Assembly: GCA_031362405.1 (NCBI GenBank)
Contig: JANLSO010000130.1
Span: 1-26,854, forward strand
Length of the DNA: 26,854 bases
Origin: JANLSO01 sp031362405
GTDB lineage: Bacteria; Actinomycetota; Thermoleophilia; Miltoncostaeales; Miltoncostaeaceae
Direction of reading: 5' to 3'
The position numbers and the translations under genes were made by a program. The notes under the pieces are model-generated. The model worked only from the letters and a program-made list of their open reading frames with translations, ran no database searches and was not told the origin of the DNA. Of the stretch, positions 7,442-14,884 are shown one piece after another; position 1 is the stretch's first letter, and the number at the start of each line of letters is the position of its first letter.

Positions 7442-7691
7442 TCCCCATCGCCGCTCTGCACCGGTTGGCGACTGAACAAGCCCACCAGGCGCGCGGTGTC
7501 CCGTCGGCGTCGCCGCGAGAATCGGGGTGCCGATCTTCTGCCAGAGGCAGCCGGCCGCCTGCACCGCGGTGATGAAGACGTACCGAGCGGTTCCCGGCTC
7601 CAGAGGCCATTTTTTCCGGGCTCAGCAGCGTGATGATTCCCGTTGTGAGGAGCAGGGATCCGTGCAGCAGTGCAGCAGACACATCGCTCAC
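7442..7691 (-). pseudogene. Possible frameshifted remnant of a small membrane protein
   Basis: From GTG 7691 the frame reads MSDVSAALLHGSLLLTTGI then ITLLSPEK and reaches a run of six A (plus-strand T 7610-7615). Removing one A would continue into WPLEPGTARYVFITAVQAAG followed by CLWQKIGTPILAA in the next frame, a second hydrophobic segment. Each frame alone loses protein character after or before that run and then runs into the tRNA. This suggests a small two-helix membrane protein broken by a 1-nt slip, or a base-count error in the assembly. The product resembles no family I can name. Confidence 0.3.
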
Positions 7692-7836
7692 AGTCGTTTC
7701 GGTATTCTTGATCCCCTTACGTTTTCTGGCCGTCTGGACAGTCGCCCCCGCGGGGTTTCCGGGGTAGCCTCGCTCGAACGCACGGCCACTGGAGACGGAC
7801 GTTTCTCAGCAAACGAGTTACTCGGAAGACGAGCTG

Positions 7837-8265
7837 GTGACCCTGATCTCCGGCCTGGTCTCCGCTGTCCATCGCCACTCGGCTCATCTCGCGCGTGCCC
7901 TTGCCGTGAGACCTGTCGATGCCGTTGCGCTGCGCCATTTGACGCGGCGGCCGCTGACCCCCACCGAACTCGGTGAACGCTTGGGCTCGGGCTCGGGCAG
8001 CCTGACCGGAATCATCGATCGCCTCGCGGCTCACGGACTCGTGGCTCGTCGACCTCACCCGTCGGATCGGCGCAGCGTCACCCTCGAAGTCACATCCGAG
8101 GGGCGGTCGCGCATCCGCGACGAGCTCGATGGGTTCGTCGGCGGCACGCTGGGAGCGGCCGGCCTGTTGTCGCCGGATGAGCGCCAGGTGATCGGCGCAT
8201 TCCTCGTGAACCTGACAGACATCGCCGAGGAGAACGTGCCCGGGCTCGGAACGCTCGAAAGGTGA
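7837..8265 (+). CDS. MarR-family transcriptional regulator
   Basis: The 142-residue product has the MarR winged helix: LTPTELGERLGSGSGSLTGII (about 40-60, given here in outline as helix-turn-helix), then DRLAAHGLVARRPHPSDRR and the wing strand SVTLEVTSEG. Helices at both ends would form the dimer interface. MarR proteins usually repress a neighbouring gene and release DNA on binding a small ligand. GTG 7837 is preceded by GGAAG 8 nt upstream. The reading frame stays open upstream to 7768 without a better start codon, so the N-terminus could be slightly longer. Its target is not evident: no efflux or degradation gene is adjacent, and pgi lies 370 nt downstream. Confidence 0.85.
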   Translation: MTLISGLVSAVHRHSAHLARALAVRPVDAVALRHLTRRPLTPTELGERLGSGSGSLTGIIDRLAAHGLVARRPHPSDRRSVTLEVTSEGRSRIRDELDGFVGGTLGAAGLLSPDERQVIGAFLVNLTDIAEENVPGLGTLER

Positions 8266-8633
8266 CCCCTGCCCTCGGCGCCCACCCCGCCGAATTCGGT
8301 CGTAGGTGGTGAGTGGGCGGGTGATCTCCAGATGATCGAGCCGCTCACTAGAGCATCACGAGGTCGGCGAGCCCACTTTTTCGCCGCGCCTGCGCGATGC
8401 GCCCCGCGCGGTGCGCCCGGGCCGGAGCCGCGTGTGCTTCGGCGCGAACCAGCGGTGTCGCGATGAGGTCCGAAACGGTCTGGGTTGGTCGATCGCACGT
8501 TCCTCGGTCGGGATGATGCGGGCGATGGCATGTAGCGCACATGCACCGAACCGGAGAAGTGACATGAGGCGACGGGGCGGGCAGGATGGCCCGAGAGTCG
8601 GCCGCACACGGCCGACGTGCCCGGGAGGCGAAT
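8266..8633. other. 368-bp gene-free interval between the MarR gene and pgi
   Basis: I find no supported gene here. Overlapping minus-strand frames exist, one ending in GLADLVML, but they lack a Shine-Dalgarno, a known domain or consistent codon character. Visible structures are the palindrome CCGAATTCGG (8290-8299) and a strong hairpin at 8597-8616 near the pgi start. Promoters for pgi must lie here, but I cannot pick one. Confidence 0.5.
8597..8616 (+). promoter_or_regulatory. Perfect 8-bp hairpin just upstream of the pgi ribosome site
   Basis: GTCGGCCG-CACA-CGGCCGAC forms a perfect 8-bp stem with a 4-nt loop. It ends 6 nt before the Shine-Dalgarno GGGAGG (8623-8628), so if transcribed it would lie in the pgi 5' leader. 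If translation instead began at ATG 8586 it would be inside the coding region. It could stabilise the mRNA or modulate ribosome access. Confidence 0.4.
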
Positions 8634-10271
8634 GTGACGCAGGCGACAGCGACACCCATCACCCAGAGCGCCGAGTGGACCGACTTGGCGGCCCATCACG
8701 TGCAAATGGCCGCCGTCCACCTACGTCACCTGTTTGGCGACGACCCCGGTCGTGCCGCGCGGATGACGGTTTCGGCCGGAGATCTCGAACTCGACTACTC
8801 CAAGCACCGGGTCACCGATCAGACGATGAGCGCTCTTGTCGCTCTGGCCGGGCGGGCCGGCCTGCGTGAGCGGATCGACGCGATGTTCGCGGGTGAACGC
8901 ATCAACGTCACCGAGGACCGCCCGGTTCTCCACACCGCCCTTCGGGCGCCGCGGGATGCCGTCATCAAGGTCGACGGGCACAACGTCGTCCCCAACGTGC
9001 ACGCGGTCCTCGATCGGATGGCCGCCTTCTGCGAACGGGTACGCTCGGGCGAATGGACAGGCGCGACGGGACGCCGAATCCGCAACGTGATCAACATCGG
9101 CATCGGCGGGTCCGACCTTGGGCCCGCGATGGCGTACCAGGCGCTGCGCGCGGCATCCGACCGCGCGATGACCGTGCGCTTTGTCAGCAACGTCGATGGC
9201 GACGATATCTGGGAAGCGACGCACGATCTCGACCCGGCCGAGACGCTGTTCGTGGTGTCCTCAAAGACGTTCACGACCATCGAGACCCTGACCAACGCCG
9301 AAAGCGCACGCCGTTGGCTGGTCGACGGGCTCGGTGATCCGGCCGCCGTCGCCCGCCACTTCGTTGCGGTATCGACGAACGCGGAGGCCGTCGCCGCATT
9401 CGGCATCGACACCGCCAACATGTTCGGTTTCTGGGAGTGGGTCGGGGGTCGCTACAGCGTCGACTCGGCCATCGGGCTGTCGTTGATGCTTGCGATCGGC
9501 CCCGACGGCTTTCGCGAGATGCTCGCGGGCTTCCATGACATCGACGAGCACTTTCGCACTGCGCCGTTCGAGACCAATCTTCCCGTTCTCATGGGCCTTC
9601 TCGGTGTCTGGTACGCAAACTTCTTCGGCGCAGAAACCCATGCGGTGCTGCCCTACAGCACCTACCTCAGCCTCTTCCCCGCCTACCTGCAACAGCTCGA
9701 TATGGAGAGCAACGGAAAGTCAGTCGACCTGTCGGGTCGGCCCGTCGATCATGCCACCGGGCCCATCGTTTGGGGCACACCCGGCACCAACGGGCAACAC
9801 GCCTACTACCAGCTGATCCACCAGGGAACGCGATTGATTCCCACCGATTTCATCGGTTTCCTGTCGCCGGCGCACGACATGCCCGGCCATCACGATCAGT
9901 TGATGGCCAACTTTTTTGCCCAGACCGAAGCGCTCGCCTTCGGCAAGACCCCCGAGGAGGTCGCCGCCGACGGCGTGGCCGAGGCCCAGGTCGCCCATCG
10001 AACCTTCGCCGGCAACCGACCGTCGAGCACCATTCTCGCCCCACGCCTCACCCCACGGGTACTCGGTCAGCTCGTAGCGCTCTACGAACACAAGGTCTTT
10101 ACCCAGGGAGCGATCTGGGGCATTAACTCTTTCGACCAATGGGGTGTGGAGCTCGGGAAGAAGCTCGCGACGCGCATCACCGGCGAATTGGCGGCGCAGC
10201 GACCCTCCACCGCCCACGACCGTTCCACCACGCGCCTGATTGAGCGCTACCGGGCGGTGCGCCAGCCGTGA
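8634..10271 (+). CDS. pgi: Glucose-6-phosphate isomerase
   Basis: The 545-residue product interconverts glucose 6-phosphate and fructose 6-phosphate in glycolysis and gluconeogenesis. It has IGIGGSDLGP (about 155-164), the phosphate-binding SSKTFTT (about 209-215), signature 1 FWEWVGGRYSVDSAIG (about 266-281), the catalytic-region MESNGKSV, TNGQHAYYQLIHQGT with the active-site His, and signature 2 GAIWGINSFDQWGVELGKK near residue 500. Length matches the long bacterial/eukaryotic form. GTG 8634 is preferred because GGGAGG lies 5 nt upstream; ATG 8586 is in frame but would add 16 residues outside the usual N-terminus. A terminator-like hairpin follows the stop codon, so it is probably transcribed alone. 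Confidence 0.95.
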   Translation: MTQATATPITQSAEWTDLAAHHVQMAAVHLRHLFGDDPGRAARMTVSAGDLELDYSKHRVTDQTMSALVALAGRAGLRERIDAMFAGERINVTEDRPVLHTALRAPRDAVIKVDGHNVVPNVHAVLDRMAAFCERVRSGEWTGATGRRIRNVINIGIGGSDLGPAMAYQALRAASDRAMTVRFVSNVDGDDIWEATHDLDPAETLFVVSSKTFTTIETLTNAESARRWLVDGLGDPAAVARHFVAVSTNAEAVAAFGIDTANMFGFWEWVGGRYSVDSAIGLSLMLAIGPDGFREMLAGFHDIDEHFRTAPFETNLPVLMGLLGVWYANFFGAETHAVLPYSTYLSLFPAYLQQLDMESNGKSVDLSGRPVDHATGPIVWGTPGTNGQHAYYQLIHQGTRLIPTDFIGFLSPAHDMPGHHDQLMANFFAQTEALAFGKTPEEVAADGVAEAQVAHRTFAGNRPSSTILAPRLTPRVLGQLVALYEHKVFTQGAIWGINSFDQWGVELGKKLATRITGELAAQRPSTAHDRSTTRLIERYRAVRQP

Positions 10272-10284
10272 CATGACCGCTCCC

Positions 10285-10314
10285 GCCGGGCGGTGCGCTT
10301 CAGAACCGCCCGGT
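10285..10314 (+). terminator. Terminator-like hairpin after pgi
   Basis: CCGGGCGGT (10286-10294) and ACCGCCCGG (10305-10313) form a perfect 9-bp stem with a 10-nt loop, 14 nt after the pgi stop; an outer G-T pair adds one step. Only TTCTC follows instead of a U-run, which is common for GC-rich actinobacterial terminators. Confidence 0.5.
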
Positions 10315-10320
10315 TCTCGC

Positions 10321-10340
10321 CGATTCATTGCGGGTGAATC
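10321..10340. repeat. Inverted repeat with half sites GATTCAT / GGTGAATC
   Basis: GATTCAT (10322-10328) and GGTGAATC (10333-10340) mirror each other around a 4-nt spacer, TGCG, with one T-G mismatch in the same place as in the palindrome at 4131-4156. It overlaps the presumed start of the broken sensor gene. The shared half sites suggest a common binding protein, but two copies are weak evidence. Confidence 0.35.
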
Positions 10341-12661
10341 ACGACGCAACGAACGTCGAGCGTGATGACAGCGCACAGCGCGCACAGCGGCGCTTTCGGC
10401 GCCTGCAGAGCCTGCAGAGCCTGCAGCTGATTATTCTCGCCCTCGTCGCCGGGCTGGTGGTGGCGGCGGTGGCGGTCTCCGGGCGCACCATCATCGGTGC
10501 GGACGCCAACCAGCGAGCCCAGCTCACCGTGCAGTCACGAGTGGTCGCGCAACGCGATGACCTGCGCAGCATCGAAAATGCCTTCTGGCGGCACCGCGCG
10601 TCGGGTAAGCCCGGCGTACCTTTGTCGATCCGATCTGCCCTGGCGTCTGCACGAGACGAGGCCAAGACTCTGGTGAGGCTCGAGCGCGACGCGGGCAATG
10701 CGCCGGGCGCCGCCGCCGCGCAGGCCATGCGTGCCGGGATCGAACGCAGCGAAATCCTCATCGCCGCCTAGGTCATCGACGCAGCCGCCGCTTGAACCGA
10801 CACTCCTCGTTCAGGCCGCGGCGCTGATGGGGAACATCACGTTCATCACCGAAAGCCTGGGTGGCGATTCACGAGGAACAGGTCGCAAGGACCGTCGTGC
10901 ACGAGAACGGACGCCACCCGGGCTCTTCTCACCCGGGTTGCGCTGCTGATCACTCTGCTCGGCCTCGTGACCTGTTTAGCTGGATTCTCACCTCACTCGC
11001 CCGGGTCAGGGTTCTCTATCACCTCGAGTCGTCGACCCGCGAGCAGGCGGCACTGCGACGGGTCGCCACGGTCGTCGCCAGCGAGCCGGGCAGCCGCGCC
11101 GTCTTCGACGCCCTGGCGAAGGAGGTCGCGACCCTCTTCGGTACCGATCTCGGGCGGGTGATGAGGTTCGACGACGGGGCGGCCGCGGTCGCGGGTGTCT
11201 GGACGCGAGCCAGCCTGGGCAGCGCATTCGCCGCACACCTGCCCGGGACATGGTCGATCTCCCACGGCCTGGCCGGCCGCGTTCTCGTGAGTCACGCATG
11301 CGCGCGGGTCGGATGGGCGCAACTCGACGACCCGGTCGCACATACTTTCGCGGCCGGTGGCTTCGTGGAGCATTGCGGCGCCGATCTGGGTCGACTCCAT
11401 GCTCTGGGGGTTGGTGGCCGTCGACACCACCACGCCGGGGACCCTCGGCGCCGGCACCGAGGAGCGGCTGGCCCAGTTCGCCCACCTCGCAGCTCTCGCG
11501 ATCGCCAACACGGAGGCGCGTGAACGTCTTTCCGCGCAGGCGCCCAGCGCAACGGGCGTGAGCTGTCGCTGGTCCTGATCGATCTGGACCACTTCAAGGA
11601 CATCAACGACACGTTTCGGTCATCAGGTGGGAGATCGAGTGCTTGCCGACATCGCCCGCGTACTCATCCCCTTGGTTCGGGAAGGTGAGCTGCTGGCGTG
11701 TGTCGGCGGTGAGGAACTCGCCTGGCTGCTTCCCGAAAGCGCACCTCGGCGCGCATGCCGCCGCCGAACGGGCTCGCGGGGCGATCTCTGCCGCCCGTCC
11801 CGGCGACCTCGACGCGGTCACCGCCTCTGCCGGGTGTGCTCATTGGATCGGGCCGGGTCGTCGCACGAGCTCTACCGATTGGCCGACGCTGCGCTGTTCT
11901 GGGCGAAAATCCCATGGGCGCGATTGCGCGGTCACCTTTGAGCAGGGCGCCGTCAACGACATCCCGCACCATGAACGCACGGCGCAAATGGAGCGCGCAC
12001 GAGCGCTCGGAGCGCTGCGGGCTCTTGCGCGCGCGGTCGACGCACGCGACCCGGCGACCCAACGGCACTCTGAGCGTGTGGCCACGCTACCCACGATCTG
12101 GCAATCGAGCACGGATGGAGCGTCGAGCGGGCCGTCAGCCTGCGCGAGGCCGCGCTCGTCCACGATGTCGGCAAGATCGGTGTGCCCGACGCGGTTCTCC
12201 TGAAGCCCGGCCGGCTCGACCTGGCGGAGTACGCACAGATCCAGGCGCACTCGGCCCTCGGGGCGCAGATCGTTTCTGAGGTGCTCACGCCCGAGCAGGT
12301 CGGCTGGGTGCGCCACCACCACGAGCGGTTCGACGTCGGAGGGTATCCCGACCGGCTCCGTGGCCTCGATATCCCGGAAGGGGCGAGGATCATGGCCGTC
12401 GCCGACAGCTGGGATGCGATGACGGGTCACCGCAACTACCGTGACGCATTGGGCGCCGACGAGGCGATGCTCGAGTGCCGAACGGCCAGCGGTACTCAGT
12501 TCGACTCAGGCGTGGTCGTCAGCCTCGAACGCCTCCATGCCCGCGGTGTGCTCGGCCGGCGCGCCACGCACCCAACGCGGGAGGCGGCCTCATCGCAACA
12601 TGTGCAAGCCTTGGACTCTCACGACGAGAGGTTCTCCGATGGCGCCGCCAACGGCTGTTGA
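10328..12661 (+). pseudogene. Broken membrane sensor: TM-GAF-GGDEF-HD-GYP, at least ten frame changes
   Basis: Homology-like segments run through in order but switch frames. 10328-10770: an N-terminal membrane helix (LIILALVAGLVVAAVAVSG) and sensor helices, ending at TAG 10769. 10790-10855: LLVQAAALMGNITFITESLG. 10922-10975: a second membrane helix, RVALLITLLGLVTCLAG. 11000-11545: a GAF domain split near 11350. 11545-11905: a GGDEF domain with LVLIDLDHFKDIND, an extra T near 11614-11616, FGHQVGDRVLADIARVL, then GGEEL in place of GG(D/E)EF. 11905-12661: HD-GYP with RHSERVATL, a shift near 12088, HDVGKIG, HHERFDVGGYP (G shifted relative to DGxGYP) and DSWDAMTGHRNY. An intact ancestor would have made and degraded c-di-GMP. 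A 9-bp tandem (GCCTGCAGA, three copies, 10401-10427) lies near the 5' end. No long frame covers the full protein, so it is a pseudogene unless the assembly is faulty here. Confidence 0.85.
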
Positions 12662-12911
12662 GAACGGGGTCTACCGCGTCGCCCTTCCCGAGGGAGCCGG
12701 TGCGCCCGTCGTTGCTTATGTCAACGGCGAGCCCCGCGCCGAAAGTGTCATCGTCCGTGATGGGCGCGTCTGGTTCTACCCGCCCCTGCGCTGTCGGCCG
12801 CCACTGGGGCTGGGGCGCACGCTGATGCTGGCCTTCGGGGTCGGGGTCTACGGTGATTTGCGCGGCGAGAGTCTCGACTGCAGGTTCAGCGCGGCGGGCA
12901 CACCGAGCTGA
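12639..12911 (+). CDS. Small conserved-looking protein of unknown function
   Basis: The ATG at 12639 has GAGAGG 7 nt upstream and gives 90 residues. The product reads as a compact beta-rich cytoplasmic protein: VENGVYRVALPEGAGAPVV, then AYVNGEPRAESVIVRDGRVW, then FYPPLRCRPPLGLGRTLML. No signal peptide or membrane helix is evident and I do not recognise a family. It overlaps the last 23 nt of the broken sensor frame and ends 9 nt from the convergent SDR-like gene. Good ribosome site and consistent codon use make it likely real. Confidence 0.6.
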   Translation: MAPPTAVENGVYRVALPEGAGAPVVAYVNGEPRAESVIVRDGRVWFYPPLRCRPPLGLGRTLMLAFGVGVYGDLRGESLDCRFSAAGTPS

Positions 12912-12920
12912 TTGGGGATA

Positions 12921-13814
12921 TCACCCTGCGGCCGACTCCCCGCGACAGCGACTGAGCAGGTCGCGGCGCCAGTCATCGGCGGGCGCCCAGCCCCGGGCGC
13001 GGAGGCGGGCGCTCGGTAGATCGAGTGAGGTCGCCAGAGCAGCGGCCAGTTGGCCACCTAGCGAGAACGATGCCATCCGCACGGGCAGCCGGTCGGGATG
13101 CGCAAACCCGGCCTGGGCGCAGATCTCCCTCACCACGTCGTTCTGGGTCGGCGCATCGGCTTCAGCCGCCGTGTAGAGCCCCGCCGTACCGGTGGCGGCG
13201 GCCACGAGGGCACCGGCGGCGTCGTCGGCCGAGATCAACGGCCACCGATTGGCCCCATCGCCGACGATCCGAAAACGACGCGAGGCCAGGCCCCGGGTGA
13301 GGGCGTCACCGAGACCTGATGCTCCGTAGACCCAGCCGAGACGAACGATCCGGAGGTTCGGGTGGGCCAGGGCGCGTTCGGCCGCGTTCGCGGCATGCCC
13401 CATCGCGATGGGTCGGATCGGAGCCTCTTCACCGGTGGCCTCCCCCATCCGATCTCCAAAGACCAGAGTCGTCGAAGCGATCGTGATCGGGCGCCCATCG
13501 GTGCAGCACTTGGCGAGGTTCTCGGCCATCCGCCGCGAGAGCGTGGCACGGCGGCGCACGCCCAGGGCGCGAAGCGGCGGGCCGACCCGAGGCATTGCGG
13601 CGTGCCAGATGCTGTCGGCTTCCCGGGCGTCGTGTCGCCAGGTGCCCTCTTCGGTGAGGTCGCCGAAGATTGGTGTCGCCCCGAGCGTCTCGACCGCTCT
13701 GGCCCCGGCCGCATCACGAATCAGCGCGGTGACGAGGTACCCGTCGCCGACGAGTCGTGTGATCAGGGCCTGGCCGACGAGGCCGCTGCCTCCCGTGACG
13801 AACGCGGTTGTCAG
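12921..13814 (-). CDS. Atypical SDR / NAD-dependent epimerase-like protein
   Basis: From CTG 13814 the product has 297 residues with a Rossmann nucleotide site, TGGSGLVG (7-14), strand end GDLTEEG, a substrate-side IASTTLVFGD segment and a WVYGASGLGDALTRG segment typical of extended SDRs. At the place of the catalytic YxxxK it reads M-G-H-A-A (138-142), so both Tyr and Lys are missing. It may bind NAD(P) as a sensor or use another chemistry. The start is uncertain: CTG 13814 overlaps the upstream stop as CTGA, with GAGGCGG 7 nt before it; ATG 13865 would add 17 residues of low character. It lies downstream of, and probably coupled to, the XRE-type gene. Confidence 0.75.
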   Translation of the reverse strand: MTTAFVTGGSGLVGQALITRLVGDGYLVTALIRDAAGARAVETLGATPIFGDLTEEGTWRHDAREADSIWHAAMPRVGPPLRALGVRRRATLSRRMAENLAKCCTDGRPITIASTTLVFGDRMGEATGEEAPIRPIAMGHAANAAERALAHPNLRIVRLGWVYGASGLGDALTRGLASRRFRIVGDGANRWPLISADDAAGALVAAATGTAGLYTAAEADAPTQNDVVREICAQAGFAHPDRLPVRMASFSLGGQLAAALATSLDLPSARLRARGWAPADDWRRDLLSRCRGESAAG

Positions 13815-14155
13815 GAGGGGTCCGCCTCGACCCAGCGGCGCACCAGGTCGCCGCCGGCGACCCATCGCGACAGGGTGAGCTCGATCTGGGTAGGCGCGGC
13901 CCGCAAAGCCTCGATCAAGCGCCGCTCGCGCCATTCGCGAAAGTGGCTCGGCTCGACCTGCAGGCCGGCGGCGATCCGCACGAGGAGCTCATCGCCCGGC
14001 GGGTTGCGCTTCCCGCTGGCGTGGTCGTGCAGGTTGCCGACCGGGACGAGGCAACGGGTCTCGAGATCGCGAAAGCTCATGCCCCGAAACCCGAGGGCCT
14101 TGCGCAGGGCGGGGCCAAACGACTCGCTCGACCACGGCGGTTGGGTTATCGGCAT
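13811..14155 (-). CDS. XRE-family helix-turn-helix protein
   Basis: The 114-residue product contains one HTH_3-type domain: FGPALRKALGFRGMSFRDLE, a recognition region VPVGNLHDHASGKRNPPGDE, and LLVRIAAGLQVEPSHFREW (about 13-80). A further 35 residues with two helices follow, which may mediate dimerisation. The ATG at 14155 has a TATCCT box 6 nt upstream (14167-14162), suggesting a leaderless mRNA. Its stop overlaps the likely CTG start of the SDR-like gene, so the two form a regulator-plus-SDR pair. It diverges from the zinc-ribbon operon with a 72-bp gap and could regulate both. Confidence 0.75.
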   Translation of the reverse strand: MPITQPPWSSESFGPALRKALGFRGMSFRDLETRCLVPVGNLHDHASGKRNPPGDELLVRIAAGLQVEPSHFREWRERRLIEALRAAPTQIELTLSRWVAGGDLVRRWVEADPS

Positions 14156-14161
14156 TGCAAC

Positions 14162-14167
14162 AGGATA
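14162..14167 (-). promoter_or_regulatory. Probable -10 box TATCCT of the XRE-type gene
   Basis: Read on the minus strand, TATCCT is followed by GTTGCA and the ATG at 14155, a spacing of 6 nt. This predicts a transcript beginning at or beside the start codon. No Shine-Dalgarno is visible. Confidence 0.4.
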
Positions 14168-14213
14168 CGAGAGACGGCTCACCAACCGCTTCAGGGTTCG
14201 CCGGGGTGACAAG

Positions 14214-14219
14214 TAGCAT
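14214..14219 (+). promoter_or_regulatory. Probable -10 box TAGCAT of the zinc-ribbon operon
   Basis: TAGCAT is followed by 8 nt and the ATG at 14228; there is no Shine-Dalgarno between. It faces away from the XRE-type gene box at 14162-14167, so both promoters share a 72-bp intergenic region. Confidence 0.45.
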
Positions 14220-14227
14220 GAACGCCG

Positions 14228-14884
14228 ATGGAGCAACGGCTCGACATACCCGCGCTGCCTGCCGCCACCGAACCGATCGGCGAAACCGAGCGCGACGCCG
14301 CACCGCCGACCACCGCTCGTGGATGGCGTCGACTCATTCCTCGGCGGCCGGCACCCGCGTCCGATGTGGCGGACGCACCCACCGATCCCGAGGTCGTCGC
14401 GGCCGCGCAACGGACGCAGGTCATCGTGGCGGCACCGAGCCCCGATGGCGCCACCGGGCTGATCCCGGTGGCGGAGGGGCCGCCGCCACCTCCGGTCAAC
14501 CGTCTGCGCCGCGAGCGCCGCAAACTCATGCGAGAGCGTGAAGAGTTGGTCTTCCACCTCGGGGGTCTCGCCTACGAGTTGCACCGGCGCGACCTACTGA
14601 CCTCCGAGGTCGCGCAGCGTCGGGCGACGGCGATCATGAAGCTCGACAACGCCGTCCATGAGATCGATACCCACCTGTCGGCGCACGATCGCGCCCGGCG
14701 CGCGGGTCGCCGCGGTGGCGTCGTCGTCTCGGAACCCGTCGAGGTTGGGGCCTGCCTGGTCTGTCGGGCGCCATTCATCTCCGATGCCCGGTTCTGTTCG
14801 CAGTGCGGTGCGCGTTTCGCACCGATCGCTTCATGGGATGCATCGCACACACAGATCCTCCCGCCGATCGCAGATGACGCGTGA
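14228..14884 (+). CDS. Coiled-coil protein with C-terminal zinc ribbon
   Basis: The 218-residue product has a low-complexity acidic/Pro N-terminus (1-90) with a basic patch RGWRRLIPRR, a charged helical region likely to be coiled coil (about 91-150, NRLRRERRKLMREREELVFH onward), and a C-terminal zinc ribbon with C176-x2-C179 and C190-x2-C193. No membrane helix or signal is visible, so it is cytoplasmic. Its stop overlaps the GTG of the next gene (GTGA), so the two proteins are made together; the partner also has a zinc ribbon at its cytoplasmic end. I do not recognise a named family; an adaptor role is inference. Confidence 0.75.
   Translation: MEQRLDIPALPAATEPIGETERDAAPPTTARGWRRLIPRRPAPASDVADAPTDPEVVAAAQRTQVIVAAPSPDGATGLIPVAEGPPPPPVNRLRRERRKLMREREELVFHLGGLAYELHRRDLLTSEVAQRRATAIMKLDNAVHEIDTHLSAHDRARRAGRRGGVVVSEPVEVGACLVCRAPFISDARFCSQCGARFAPIASWDASHTQILPPIADDA

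Noticed and set aside
8348..8662. Minus-strand frame ending in GLADLVML between the MarR gene and pgi
   Set aside because: No ribosome site, no domain, and competing frames overlap it; not enough to call a gene.
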